A DNA stretch of 64,000 bases, taken from NCBI RefSeq assembly GCF_033568475.1, contig NC_133121.1, positions 3,906,001 to 3,970,000 on the forward strand, in the 5' to 3' direction. The position numbers were made by a program, and so were the translations under genes. The notes under the pieces were generated by a model that saw only the letters and a list, made by a program, of their open reading frames with translations, searched no databases and was not told the origin of the DNA. The stretch is from Henckelia pumila (lineage: Eukaryota > Streptophyta > Magnoliopsida > Lamiales > Gesneriaceae). Positions 46,127 through 59,026 of this stretch are shown piece after piece (within the stretch, counting starts at the first letter, position 1; every line of letters starts with the position of its first letter).

Positions 46127-46719
46127 TGAGACCCCTGTCCCACATGAAAAAAATGAAAGGTTTAAAATGAGTTTAAAATGGGCTACAATGAACTTCTATA
46201 GCAACTTAAGTTAATCATTTTCGTAAAGTGAGGACGAATACGAAGTAGTTGCTATAGGGGTCCATTGTGTGCAGTCAACCAGTCGCGGGCCTGGGCCCGG
46301 AGCGTGACAGAATGGTATCAGAGACGGTCACCAGCCGGCAGACCCCCAGAAATAAGTGCTATGCGGGACAAAGTGCTACGTGCTTGGGAGCCACCTCATG
46401 AACCTGCGGGTCAAAGTGCTACATGACGGGAGCCACCTCTTGAACCCGTAGGAGCCACCTCTAGATTCTCGGTGCTAATGGATCAAGAGTTTATGTCGCG
46501 ACGAGGATGTCGCGTTCTGAATGAGGGGTGATTGTGAGACTCTGTCCCACATAGAAAAATGAAAGCTTTAAAAATGAGTTTAAAATACTGGGCTACAATG
46601 GACTTCTATAGCAACTTGAGTTAATCATTTTCGTAAAGCGATGACGAATACGAAGTAGTTGCTATAGGGACTCATTGTGTGTAGACGCGCAGGCGCGAGC
46701 CTGGGTTCGAGGCGTGACA
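46127..46719 (+). mobile_element. TRIM (miniature LTR element), plus-strand member of an inverted pair
   Basis: Parts: LTR 46127-46309, internal region 46310-46532, LTR 46533-46719. The primer-binding site TGGTATCAGAG follows the first LTR and a purine-rich ATGAGGGGTGA precedes the second. No coding capacity. Its LTRs differ from each other at many places, so it is not recent. The pair as a whole (45542-46719) is bounded by TCTAT at 45537-45541 and 46720-46724. Confidence 0.87.
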
Positions 46720-46724
46720 TCTAT

Positions 46725-49700
46725 AGTTGTCGATTTCGAGTTCACTCTAGTGATTTTGGGGATTCGAGTGATAAAACCATATTTATAATTTCGACATATT
46801 AAATATTTTGTTTCGACAAAATTAAAGATAAAATAATAATTTCATTAATATTTTCAAATAAAAAAAATATCATTTCGAATTTGAGAATACTGGAAATTGA
46901 GCGTCAAAGCATAAATCTTTGCTTGAGAGAATATTCAAAACCAAGTTTAGCTTGAGTTTTGAACAAATTAAGAACCTAGTCGAACGAAAGGTACAGCAAA
47001 ACCAATGGTGAGCTCTTCCCATTTAAGTGATCGATCTTTTCTGATACTCAAGCCTTGCGTGAAATTTCACTACTTCTCACATAAAAATAATAAAATAATT
47101 TAAAAAAAAATTAGCTACCTTTTCGTCTCATTCATATGCAATATTGTTATATATTTATTCTGTCTTGATTATATTAAATTATTTTTTTCACGCAGATTAA
47201 GAATAAAAATTATTGATAAATTGTTTTTTTCACGAAAATTAAGAAAATATTATTGAAAAAAATAAAATTTTGTACAAACTTTTATATCATATCTCTATTT
47301 AATGTATTCAAAATGATTTTATGTTCACGATGTGTAGTAAATTTGGCACCAAATGTGGACGAGGTCTCGAGTTGAAACCCAATTGCAACAACCCTTCTCC
47401 CTAATAAAAAAAAAGATGATTGCACAATTTTTCAATATGTAGTTGATATAGATATATTAGTGAAGATGACCGAAAAATGCATATTTCATTTAATTTTCGG
47501 TCATCTACAAATCTTCGACCACGGATATTGAAATTTTTATCATATGATATATCGTTGGATTCGCATTTTCGAGACGCGCTCTATCGTAAAAATTTCAAGG
47601 TAATCAAAGTTGTTTTGTGGACGGATTTCCCTGCACCCTAGGATGCGTGAGATCAAAACTGTATACCGATATATTTGAGACAAAACAAAAACATGATTTA
47701 TATAATTAGGACGGATGGATTATATGGGTACCTAAATCCAAACCATATTACCAATTAAATATAATGGTTTGAACATTAAAAATTAATATTTTTCATAATT
47801 CATATTAGATATTCATCTCATAAAATTTACTCGGATCTCACAAAAATTTTTGTGGAAAAAAGTGTATTATATTTAGCCGAAAATTGTTCCAATTTAGAAC
47901 CACGGAAACTTTTGATTATTATTATTTATTTTTTCAGTGGGGGAATTGATTCTAGGAGCTATAAAACATCAATAATATGTCAACAAAGATGTCGTGGCTT
48001 GTAAGAATATCCACGTTTTGTGAAATCGGGGCCCCATATTTGTGATGAATACCCGGGTCCCACATGAACCCGCTTAGATCTCACGCAACAACTTGCGAGC
48101 AAAGCATGCTTTAATTGCTACTATTACAATTTTGACTTTTGACTTTCGTAAAACCTACCCCCAATTAATGCCTCTCTATAAATTTCCAATGGCCCATCAA
48201 AATTTAAAATCATTTATATCGAGTAATTTTTGACTAACATTTTAAATATATAATTATACGTTTTATTTCTTTAAAATTTATTCTACTAAATTACTTGTAA
48301 CGATAAGATCTATTTTTTTTTTTCCGAGAAAAACGATAAGATCTATGACTATAAACAAAATATCTCCTGTACCCTGAGATATTATTATAAGATAACAATA
48401 AAGTTTTGGTGGAAGGATTAAAATTTAGAATATAAAGATGATAAAATTGATATATGTGAAAGTAAGTTTTAAAAAATAAAAGAAAATAAGTTAGTAAAGA
48501 TTAAAATGATATTTAAGGTTGCGTTATTTTTAATGAAATAGTTTCAAATTTATGAGTTTCGATGATAGTTTTATTGTAAATAAATCAAACAATAAATTCA
48601 TATCTTACTTATTTATTCATTATTATAGTTATGTTAATCATCAAAATACACTTGTTGTATGCATGTAATAAGTATTTTTTATTATAAATTATTTTGGTAA
48701 TGTACATTATATTTAGTTTTTAACTATCAAAATAAAATAATTATTTTAAATTTTTATCATTTTAAATTATGTTCTTTTTAATCATTTTTTACTTTTCATC
48801 AAATTATGGAGAGTAATGTTGGAATTATGAAAATGATTTCACCAAAATATGGTTAACTAATAGAGTCTTGTGCTTTACTAATATTATAATTTAAACTATA
48901 ATGAATTTTAAATGATATTATTATTAAGTAAACTTGAAATTAATTTTAATTAACATGAAGATTTATGGTCTTATCTCTCTAAACAACAAAAATAAATTTA
49001 AATATATTTGAAATTCATGTATTTTGATTATAATTTATTATTAACAATTAAAAAATACATCAAATCTTAAATTCATATCTTACAATTTACACATTAGTTA
49101 TATAAATTATGAAGAATTTCAAATTAGAACGCTATTATCATATAATAAAATATTGCACAAACATGAAATTGGTGTATTTAAAGTTTATATGTTTAATTTT
49201 ATAAACAATAAAAATATTTTAACATATTTGAAATTCATTAATTTAAAATACCTCAATTCAAAACTTAATTATACAAAAAAAAAAATGCAAAGATAGTCTA
49301 AACTAAAATGGCAAATCGTATCAGTATTTTTACGCACACATCAATTATATGTGAAGCATTGCATTTACTTTTTGGACGGAGACCACCCCAAATTATTGAA
49401 GTTCTGATATTGATGGCAACTATGATGTATTATATTATATTTATATATATATATATTTGTCTGGGTCTGAAACATGATGTTTTAAGACTTTTCGTATTAG
49501 ATGTCTTACAGTAAGATGTAGTGTAATTTTATTTCCCCTAAAAAAACTTAAAATATGATTACATTAAAAAAGCTTCAGAGCGTGTCTTAACTCTCAACCT
49601 TATCTCCAAACTGGGAGAAACTCAAGAAAGCAAGCATTACTTCTTTTTTTTAGTTACAAAATAAATACAGAGAAAATACTTATTGACTCTTTTTTTCTTC

Positions 49701-50934
49701 TTCAAGAAACATAAAATTTGTATAAAGAATTACATGTCAATAAAGTGAAGGTTATTTTTTTCCCCTTTTGCGATACACATATTTCATAATTACAAAAACT
49801 TTAATGAGATCGTATCACAAATAAATTTTGTGATTTGGATCTTTAAGCGACTCAAATCATTAAAAAATATTAATTTTTTATGAATATATGTATCCAATCA
49901 ACTTATCTTAAAATTATAGAGTCATAAAACTATCCCACAAATATTTTACTCATTCACATATATATTTGAGTTGTAAAAGTATTTACTTGTATTGAATGTA
50001 TTGATATTGGCAAAGATAACTTGCTAATGCCAGTCCACCTATCCAAATACATTCCCCTAAATTCCCAATCTCGCACGCAACAAGGGCGTGTGATGTGTCT
50101 TCCCCCAACGCGCATAAAACTGCACGGATCTCCTAATATTAATTCAATAACAATTAATTTGCAATTAATTTGCACATTTTTTGAGTAATAATAATTTGTA
50201 ATATATTTTGGGAGTAAAATTTTGTTATATTTAATAGTTAAAAAATAAAAAAAAATAGTGTTGCAGTGTGTGTATATAGAGTTCAATGCATAAGAGCAAT
50301 TTATTGAGTTCTTTGTGGGCATATACATTGTACATAGTACATACTCTTCGAGGTATGACCACTAAGCTGGTTATATTTAATATTATTTGTGTCCCCCCCT
50401 AATAATGTTTATCTTTTTTTGTTTTGCTTTTTTATTTGGTCTTTCTAAAATTAGAGTCGCATTATTAGCCCTAGCACAGGATATTAGCAATGCGATGTTG
50501 TCTCAACGCTGAGCAATGAACGAGAAATCGAAATTTGACTATTTAGGAGATTAAATTTAAAAAGGTTGATTTACCAGATGATTTTGATAACTTTTAATTG
50601 CTATTATTTTTTCGAAAGGTTTTTTTTAAAAAAAAAAAAATTGCTCAATATATCATGTACATTACACTGGATAATGGATAATTAATAACTATGATGATTG
50701 ATGACATTCACAATATTTTACACATAGTGTGAGCCGGGTCTCTTGCTTCACTTTAACCATAAAAATATTTTTATGTCAAAAAATATTAATTTTTAATTTA
50801 AAAAAATATGAATTTGATCGACTTGATCACAATTAAATATCTGTAGTTTCACAAAGGAACTTAATTTTTATTATTGATAACCTTTAGAAAAAGCCAAAAG
50901 AAAAGAAAAGAAAAGAAAATCGATACTAGCCGAT
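46725..50934. other. long gene-free AT-rich stretch
   Basis: No gene with coding support. It contains a possible SINE fragment (47325-47415), a tiny insertion flanked by a 15-bp direct repeat (48299-48346), and otherwise AT-rich DNA. Short frames around 49308 and 49954-50328 have no domain or promoter support. Confidence 0.45.
47325..47415 (+). repeat. possible tRNA-derived SINE fragment
   Basis: A phrase GAGGTCTCGAGTTGAAACCC resembles the B-box region of tRNA-derived SINEs. It is followed by CAACAACCCTTCTCCC and a short A-run. Similar flanks (AAAATGATT before, AAAGATGATT after) could be a worn target duplication. Weak evidence. Confidence 0.35.
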
Positions 50935-50944
50935 AAAACTTAAA

Positions 50945-51155
50945 AATAATGCTAGAGGTACAACCAACATATCGTACAACGATATTTACAATAATTATGT
51001 CGTGATATTTTGTTATTATCTCGTGAGATTTTGATATTATATTGTGAGATTTTGCATTTAATGTATCGTGAGATTTGATAAATTAAAATTTCGTATTGAA
51101 TTTTTTGTGATATAAAAATTGTTGTACAAATTTGGTTGTACATGTAACATTGCTC
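50945..51155. mobile_element. 211-bp MITE with 10-bp target duplication
   Basis: Ends are imperfect inverted repeats containing GTACAACC and CGTACAAC on the left and GTTGTACA and GGTTGTAC on the right. It is flanked on both sides by AAAACTTAAA (50935-50944 and 51156-51165). The interior has several repeats of a TCGTGAGATTTT phrase. Duplication length fits a Mutator-like MITE. Confidence 0.7.
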
Positions 51156-51165
51156 AAAACTTAAA

Positions 51166-52506
51166 TGTTTCGTGACTTTCAAATTAATGCAACAGGAAAT
51201 CATAATTTGCAAAAAAATTATATATTCATATTGACAGATTAGGCAATGGCGACATAAGTTAGATGGGGATTAGGTGTTGATAATAATTCCACGTAACAGG
51301 GGTGGGACCAATTTTTTTAGGGGCCAACGGAAGCTTCTGGATAGCCACGAACATTTTTCAAATAATGTATTAAACTTTTTTTGGATGTATTGAATAGAGA
51401 TTCCGTCACATGAAATTAGTAAGTCAGATTTATTCGCAAAAATTATGCAAACATATGTATGTATATATTTTTAAATAATTATAAAGATATAAATATGAAG
51501 ATGGTAGCGAAGAGAAAAACGGGTAAGGGCTTTGAATATATTTATATTCTAATTTCTATATTTAGTAATTATACATTAATATGTTTTAAATATTATAAAT
51601 TATATTTGGTTGAGAATTATCGTGACAATTCAAACATCAACGCGTAAGATTTAACAAGCCTGCCTATAACAACCACACGATTTGTGTATAGTGACGTCAT
51701 AATGCATCATACGTTCAAAGATTTAATTAAATCAACACGGAAGTTTTGCCTTCGAGACGATATTTATTGGTCACATCTTACATATACAACAATATTTGTA
51801 TAATAATTTTTTTAGTCCTTATTTGTATAATAATTTTATAATACAAAAAAATCTAATACTATAAAAATTAAATTTATAAAAAATTCATTTAAATTCAATA
51901 CAAAATTTCATCATACGAAAACAAAATCTTCCGGTATAAAATGATATATAATTTTACGGTATATTTTTTTTACATTTAATATTTTTTTTTCTTCACACTC
52001 ATTATCGGACGTATTATGAATTTCATGACGCCTAAACATAGATAATTACCGTTGGTATTTATATTTATATAAATAAATATGTTTTTTCAAATTCGACCTT
52101 TATTCTTTTATGACAATAGGATAGTAGACTCAACTGAACAAATATTTTGATAATTAATATAAAATAAGTATATATATGTGTATATAACACTAATATTGAC
52201 CGAGTATACTAATACAACAAGTCAAAGATATTGTAGACAAATGAGCACTCGCCGCGTGACTACTATTGACACCTGCCATTTACTAGATTTTATCAATCGT
52301 TAGGTGTCAACACATTATTGGCCATCCTCAACAATAGCCAATATGTGATTTTATTTAATCAAATAGCCAATATCGAGACTTGCAATATGATTTTTGAAAT
52401 TTAATTTTTTTATTTTTTATCTTTAAATTCATTATATTAGTATTATTTTCTAAATTTATCTATATTGTGATGATGTGATAAAATTGTATTTTGTGTAGCA
52501 TAAAAT
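51166..52506. other. gene-free AT-rich spacer
   Basis: No gene recognised between the two MITEs. Confidence 0.45.
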
Positions 52507-52728
52507 TAGGGGTGATTTTTCGGTATACCTTACTATAAATATTGGTATGAAAAAAATTCATATCGATACCGATAGTAAAATTTCGAAACTTTGGTACGAA
52601 AAAAATCCATATTGATACAATATAGATACCAAAAAAAAATCGATATATCGAAAAAATGTCAGTATATCGAAAAAATTTCAATACAATATGCCAAAATTCC
52701 GATATTTCAATACGGTATATCAGTCCTA
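52507..52728. mobile_element. hAT-type MITE of the GGTATACC family, 222 bp
   Basis: It starts TAGGGGTGAT and ends ATCAGTCCTA, an imperfect inverted repeat. Flanking octamers CATAAAAT and CGTAAATT may be a worn 8-bp duplication. It has the same length and internal order as the copy at 42642. It lies about 160 bp upstream of the ERF gene's TATA box, so it could contribute to that promoter. Confidence 0.78.
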
Positions 52729-52887
52729 CGTAAATTTATTTCCGTGCTTTAACTTTTATCCAACAGTTATAATAATAATAATTAAATAAAATTTTGAGAT
52801 ATAATCTTGTATTATTGGATTAAATTATTATATCAAAAGAAAATAATCGAAAGAGATAAGGCAATAGCTTTGCCTAGCGTTGGCCTC

Positions 52888-52895
52888 TATATATG
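52888..52895 (+). promoter_or_regulatory. TATA box of the ERF gene
   Basis: TATATATG after a CCTC run, followed about 30 bases later by the likely start of a long leader that runs to the ATG at 53510. The leader is T-rich with several short upstream frames. Confidence 0.5.
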
Positions 52896-53509
52896 AGCAG
52901 AGTCTTCACCATTTCCGCAGAGTGAAAAATACAGTGAGGCCACCGGCAAAAAAAAAAAAAAAATCAAGAGCGCTGCGTTAACATTTTCTTCTAATTTTCT
53001 TCCCCCTTCTATGAACACCCCGCTTCTTGGATCCCTTTCTGTCATCGTCTGTCTTTCGAAAATTTAAATCGATTTTTCTGGGTTTGGTTTTCTTGATTTG
53101 AAGGTTTAATTTTGTTCAAATTTCATACCTGAAAAGGGAAAAACGTAACCCGACAACGTTGTGTTTTTGGAAAGCCAGGTGATTCAGAACAGTGATCACT
53201 TTTAGTTTGTGTAAATTTATTTTCCTTGTTGAGTTTTTGATTTTCTTGGATCTGAACTTGCTAAAAGGGTTTTTTTTAATACCCGTCAAGGTGTAGTTTT
53301 GGATCTTGAGAAAGGTTCTAAGAAAAGGTTGCTTATTAGAAAACCGATTCGATCCTTTGTTTGTGTAGAAATTTTGGAACTTTTGCAGATCTGATAATTT
53401 ACCTGTTCTTTGGTTTTGGTATAAGAATCAGGTTAATTTTCTCCACCTTTTAGCTTTGATTAATTTACCCTTGTGTGTGAATCTTCAATTTTTCTTGATA
53501 TAAGAAACC

Positions 53510-54634
53510 ATGGCAGCAGCTTTAGATGCATACAGTACTTGCAGTAGTCAAGTTTTCTCCACAGATCCTCTGAGAGAAGAGCTCATGCAAGCACTTGAAC
53601 CTTTTATGAAAAGTGCTTCCTCTTCTACAAATATTTCTTCTGTTTCCCCTTTTGATTCAGCTTCTTCTTCTTGCTCTTCTTTCCTTTCTGGATCTTCCAA
53701 TATGTACCCTGATTTTGGCTCGATCTCATCAAAAACCCATGAAAAATTATTTTCTCCTATTTTTTATGGTGTTGGTCAGCCAGGAGATGAGCCGACTGTT
53801 AGTTATAGTTCCATAGGGCTCAATCAGCTTACCCCATCACAGATCCTGCAAATCCAGGCGCAGTTTCAGCAAATACACTCCCAGTTTCAGATCCAGCAAC
53901 ATGATGTTCAAAGGGGTCTCAATCAGAACTCATTTTCAAGATTTCTTGCTCCTACACCTGTCCCTATGAAGCAGCGTGGAAATCTCCCAAAGCCCACAAA
54001 GCTCTACAGGGGAGTGAGGCAGAGGCATTGGGGGAAATGGGTCGCTGAGATCAGACTACCGAAAAACAGGACCAGACTATGGCTTGGAACCTTCGACACA
54101 GCGGAAGAGGCGGCCTTAGCTTACGACAAGGCTGCCTACAAGCTGAGAGGGGACTTTGCGAGGCTGAATTTCCCCCATTTAAAGAATCAATTGTGCCAGG
54201 AATTCAGTGGATTCAAACCCCTCCATTCCTCTGTCGATGCAAAACTCGAGGCCATTTGTCAAAACTTGGCCGTTTTGCAGAGTCAGGGGAATTCAAGGAA
54301 GCCCTCTTCTGTATCTGATAAGAAGCTCAAACCTTCGGCACAAAACGAAGAACCAAAGCTCGAAGCTTTAACCAATGAGACATCGAACGAAAATTCCAGT
54401 TACACAGGAACAAATGGTGCTGTCAAAGTTGAGACCTCTTCATCATCCGATTCCCCATCTGATGTAACATCGTCACCTTCGTCATCATCATCAGCTGTGT
54501 CGGGTTCTGGTTCCGGGTCTCCTGAACCAGATGACTTCTTCTTCAATTTCACGGACTCTTCCTTCGACGCCTTCGACAATCCGATGTTGCAGAAGTTCCC
54601 TTCGGTGGAGATCGATTGGGCATCTTTGTATTAA
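53510..54634 (+). CDS. AP2/ERF transcription factor, DREB A-6 (RAP2.4-like)
   Basis: A single exon encodes 374 residues. The AP2 domain lies at about residues 165-222: [40 protein letters not shown], then [13 protein letters not shown]. The [21 protein letters not shown] sequence is that of the DREB A-6 group (RAP2.4, ERF053, WIND1 relatives). Group-specific motifs outside the domain support this: [15 protein letters not shown] before it and the C-terminal [10 protein letters not shown]. The N-terminus is Ser-rich, and a second Ser-rich acidic region before the C-terminus is probably an activation domain. Such factors bind GCC or DRE elements and act in light, ethylene, drought or wound responses. 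The start codon sits in an AACCATGGC context. Complete and probably functional. Confidence 0.96.
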   Translation: MAAALDAYSTCSSQVFSTDPLREELMQALEPFMKSASSSTNISSVSPFDSASSSCSSFLSGSSNMYPDFGSISSKTHEKLFSPIFYGVGQPGDEPTVSYSSIGLNQLTPSQILQIQAQFQQIHSQFQIQQHDVQRGLNQNSFSRFLAPTPVPMKQRGNLPKPTKLYRGVRQRHWGKWVAEIRLPKNRTRLWLGTFDTAEEAALAYDKAAYKLRGDFARLNFPHLKNQLCQEFSGFKPLHSSVDAKLEAICQNLAVLQSQGNSRKPSSVSDKKLKPSAQNEEPKLEALTNETSNENSSYTGTNGAVKVETSSSSDSPSDVTSSPSSSSSAVSGSGSGSPEPDDFFFNFTDSSFDAFDNPMLQKFPSVEIDWASLY

Positions 54635-56760
54635 GTTCTTGATTTAAATTTCCTTTTTTTCTTTTTAGGAATTTTAAGTTCAACAAGTCCTAGGTATAAT
54701 ATGGAGTCTCAGCTATTGCTTCTGCATATGGATTTTTTGACATTTGCAGATGACTTTCAAGTGTCGAATAAGTAGCTGTAGGGTGTATGTATGTAATATA
54801 AGGGAACTTCATCTTTGTCTGCTGGTGGTTTTTTTCCATGCATGGCAGATGAAGCTCAGTCTTTTTACCTGAATTTTTAGCGGTCTGTGCATGTACTTCG
54901 TCATTTCAATCTTCTTGTATAAAATCATTATGCTGTAAGATTTGTGTCTTAATTTTTGCATCGAGCGTGGTTCCAAAATTCGGTATTTTTAGGCAAGCTA
55001 GATTATTCTTTGGGTGATGACATCGTGCGATTGACAAAAAAATTGATGTATACCTAAAGTAGACCAAAAAATTGTCTGATTATAATCGTTTATTGCAATT
55101 GCGAGAGTGATATATGACCCATCGATTTACGAAGAGCCACCCTTTTGTGGGGGGCAACTCTAATTTCATTGATTAGTTTTTAAAATCCTATATGAACGCA
55201 TGCCTTTAAATATCTAACTAGTAGTTTTAGCAAGCCTTCATTGTCATCTCGAACGCTCTTTTCATTAACAAATTATTATAACACTGGCTACGTAATAACC
55301 ATGAAAACATAGCACACTTTCTATCTTCTTGGTCATAGTTTCATGCCGCGCATGCGATGTTCGATGTTTGATTTCTTTATATAACAACTCATAATAATGT
55401 AAAGCTATGATGGAGATGAGAAAGCAAAAGATAATATTGAGATTACCATATTTCATATCTCAACCATCAGATGTTAGGTTCAAGTAATCTTATACATATT
55501 CACCAACGATAGATAACACAATAAAGGATCGATTTTGTAATACGATTATCAAGGCTTGGTTTCCTAGCGCAAACTTATGCGTAATGGTATACATTAAATC
55601 ATATCATAACATATGGAGTATGTATATTTTCTAAATGTGATTAGCGTAAACAAAACATATAGGCACACGAATATAAAGTGAAAAAAAAAATGCAATTGCT
55701 TAGTTTTAAGTTTTAACTCATGCAACATTTCACATCATTGAAAGCATCGCGTAAATTATCTTGTCAATATGACTAAATCTGCATTATTTGAATGAAAAGG
55801 GATGCAAACATGATCCACGATTTAAGGATTTCTATTTTAACTATTGTTGTTTTTTTTTTCTTATATGGTTTTCATTGCTTTGTAAACCGGTTTTTGGGCC
55901 ACAAAATTAATCCAAGAGCTAGTTTGTGTGTATCACATATGAATTATTTATCAGTGAGTGGTTGTTTGCTCAATATTCTTATTAGCAATGATTATTTCTA
56001 TAGCAAGAAATGAGTGAACAAGGAAGTAGGTCAAGAATGTTGTTGCGGAGTATTATGCACAAGTAATTGTTGATGCTCTCCAAAGGTCAAGTTCATATTC
56101 CTCCAACATTGGTTTGATTATCGACGATTTTAAAATCTAGGATATTATCAAGTGTTCTTTTGTTTATGGTCCACAATCAACGAATACGCTAACTCAGGTC
56201 ATTGATTTCGTGTCTGATAAGATCATGAGGTGAGAAGTGTCCCTTATATCCCGTCGTTGCATTTTGTTCACACACACATACATAGATATATTATATACAA
56301 AATTCTTGAATGTTAAGAATAAAGGAATTTGGAGGCCACCACACCACTTACACTCACTTTCAGGCATATAATCCATTAAAATTTCAAATGGTTCACACTC
56401 TTTATTCTCAGCGCACGCGAAGACAAATTAACACTACCAAAAGTCGATTCTAAAAAGTCCTCTTTTGAGCATCAAGAATCCTTGGAAGATGAGCAATGTA
56501 AGATTTTAACCTTTTACCTTCTTTTATGAGTATACCCCATTGAAGAATATGTAAAGTAACATTTTAAAATCTGATAGCAGATCCCCTGAGGAAAAAAATG
56601 TTCGATTTTAAGATATAAAGTTGTGTGAATAGGTGTAAAATGTCTCGGCCTAAAGTTATTCCTCTTGCAATTGATGCAAGAAATTTAAAAGGCTAATCAT
56701 CAACTTGACTGATTTCATTTCAGTGGCCACTCGGGTTCTTAGCTTCTTTTGCAATTCAAG

Positions 56761-56762
<2 letters not shown>
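54635..56762. other. 3' flank of the ERF gene and gene-free spacer
   Basis: The first 350 bases look like a T-rich 3' UTR. After that there is AT-rich DNA with no recognised gene or complete element. Confidence 0.45.

Positions 56763-56808
<46 letters not shown>
56763..56808. repeat. (TA)n microsatellite
   Basis: A run of about 23 TA units directly beside the MITE at 56811. Its frames encode only alternating Tyr and Ile. Confidence 0.95.
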
Positions 56809-56810
<2 letters not shown>

Positions 56811-56812
<2 letters not shown>

Positions 56813-56944
56813 TTGATATGATGAACACCTATCATGTGCACTTATGTGTGCACCTGCTGATGTGACGTTCATCTATTGGATATAAAAGATGACACGTCAG
56901 CGGTGCACACAAAAGTGCATATCATAGGTGCTCATAATATCAAA
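56811..56944. mobile_element. short palindromic MITE, 134 bp
   Basis: Left half TTTTGATATGATGAACACCT and GTGCACTTATGTGTGCACC are inverted in the right half (GGTGCACACAAAAGTGCA, AGGTGCTCATAATATCAAA), around an ATC-ATTGGAT-GAT centre. The whole unit can fold into one hairpin. It lies in a TA-rich target, so the duplication cannot be read. Confidence 0.7.
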
Positions 56945-57996
56945 TCTGTATATTATAAATATATATATATATTAAAATTTTCTTATAAAATATATTCGTA
57001 TTTAATACATTTTCGTTATTTTGAATTGATTTTTTTAAATAAAAATTGTATGTATTCTCTTTTAAAAAATCGATTTATTTAGGATTTGCATATCCATGTA
57101 ATAATATTCAGGTTCGTATGTATTGCTTTTGATGTGTGAAATCAGTCTGGCTTATGCTTATAAATACCTAACATTCTTATTTGATTATTAACAATTTTGT
57201 GCCGTGACAAATGTTGATAAAATGTATTTCGAATTCTGAAGAACTTGAATGTCAACAACAACAACATCAATAATGATGTACAAAGTTGAGACGAGAGAAT
57301 CTCTCTATCCGCAAGACGAAATTGCCCGTTAACAGTGTTCAACGTTGGCGGCAATCGTCCCTAAGATACAACGACTAACGATCGTGATATAGCGGCACTA
57401 AAAATATCACGAACTTCAGCGAACGAAAATAAGTTTCAACTTTTCTTTTGAGAAAGTTAGGGAGAGATTTTGCAGAAATCTGATGTATATGTTATCAAAT
57501 TTTTAACCGATCGAGCCCAACTTTTTCGAAGTCCACTGTCTCGCAAGGTGAGGGCTGCGCTCGGTAGGTAATTTTCACCGATCGAGCGCACTAAAAAAAT
57601 AATAAATATTATTATTATTTTTTTCCTTTAACCAAATTTTATCCAAAAAAAATAATTGATCATAAGACCTCGACTCACCGCGCGTATTTGTTGCAATGAT
57701 TAACGTCTTGCCCCTTTACAAAACATCCGGTGCACTAAAGGCCCAATCCCATAATCCAAAGTTGGATTATATAAGGTGAACAATACATTGAACATGTTTC
57801 AATGTGGGACAACTTTCCCTCCAATTTAATTCACCAAATTCAAATTTTTGCATCAATTTGGACAAGCTTTTTGGACAAGTATACAAGCCTTTTGGACAAG
57901 TAATTCAAGCCCATTTACATGCCATTTTATTCAAACAATTCATTCAACATTATTTTCCAACAACAAATAAAATATACACATGCCTATCTTTTAATA

Positions 57997-58051
<55 letters not shown>

Positions 58052-58204
58052 ATAAGAAGTTAATTAAATATCTATATCTATATAAGTAAATAATTTTGGT
58101 CATGAAAAGTTTGTAATTTTGTGAAAGGTTTACATTTGTTGTTTGCATTGTTTTTAGTGATGAAACTCGTCGTCATTATGCTTCATGTATACTAAGTAAA
58201 TCCT
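56945..58204. other. gene-free spacer with degenerate repeats and a (TA)n tract at about 57998-58050
   Basis: Contains two CCGATCGAGC motifs (57507 and 57583), a TATATAAGG sequence near 57768, and three TTTGGACAAG repeats (57858-57900). These look like pieces of a dispersed repeat, but no boundaries could be set. No gene was recognised. Confidence 0.4.
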
Positions 58205-58378
58205 TTAGCTAACTCAATAGCCGTGCACAAACCATAATTTTTTGGTAAACTTGTAATACAACGAAACTCACATATCTCTACAATGATATGATATTGTCCA
58301 CTATGAGTATTAAGTTTCGTGACTTTGTTTTTGGACTTCACCCAAAATATCTCATATCAATGAAAATATCATTTCATA

Positions 58379-58946
58379 CAGTGTTTCATAACCGGACCGG
58401 TGATCAAACTGGTTTACTTAAAAAAATGGTCCAATCGATCGGACCGTTTTAACCGGACGGTCGAACCGGAAAATCGTTTATATAATTTAATATAATAAAT
58501 AATATATTTTGGAATTTTAAAAACTCAAAAATTATATAAATAGACATAAAATATATATTTAATATATTTTAAAAGCTAAATAAATATTTAAATATATTTA
58601 AAATATCAATTATAGTTATAAATTATTTAAATAATAAATTATTTATTTTTTAAAAAACCAATAATTATTAAAAAATTTAAATGAAGTATAAATTTCAAAT
58701 AATAATGTATTTATATATAAAAATATTAAATCTAAGGTTTAAAAATAAAAAAATTTAAATTTTCAAAAAAAAAATAAAAAAATTCGAAAGACCGGTTCAT
58801 GGCCGGTCCAACTGGTTCTTGACCGGTTTTGACCGATTCTGAACGGTTGGACCGATTTTCTGGTTTTTGGGGTCGGACCGGACTGGTCCGGCGATCGGTT
58901 CCCTGTCAAACCGATCGAACCGGCCGGTCCGGTTCCGAAAAAACTG
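58379..58946. mobile_element. non-autonomous hAT element with exact 8-bp target duplication
   Basis: A 568-bp element starts CAGTGTTTCATAACCGGACC and ends GGTTCCGAAAAAACTG. It is flanked on both sides by ATTTCATA (58371-58378 and 58947-58954). Both ends hold dense ACCGG/CCGGT motifs in inverted order; the middle is AT-rich and encodes nothing. Confidence 0.9.
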
Positions 58947-59026
58947 ATTTCATATATTAACTTATGATCTATTTCTTGATTTTCCAATGTTCAGAGCGTT
59001 GGGGCACACCTAAAGACTAGGAGTAC

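Noticed and set aside
57142-57590. Possible retroelement leader with CCGATCGAGC motifs
   Set aside because: No boundaries, paired ends or coding region could be found, so it is only mentioned as spacer.
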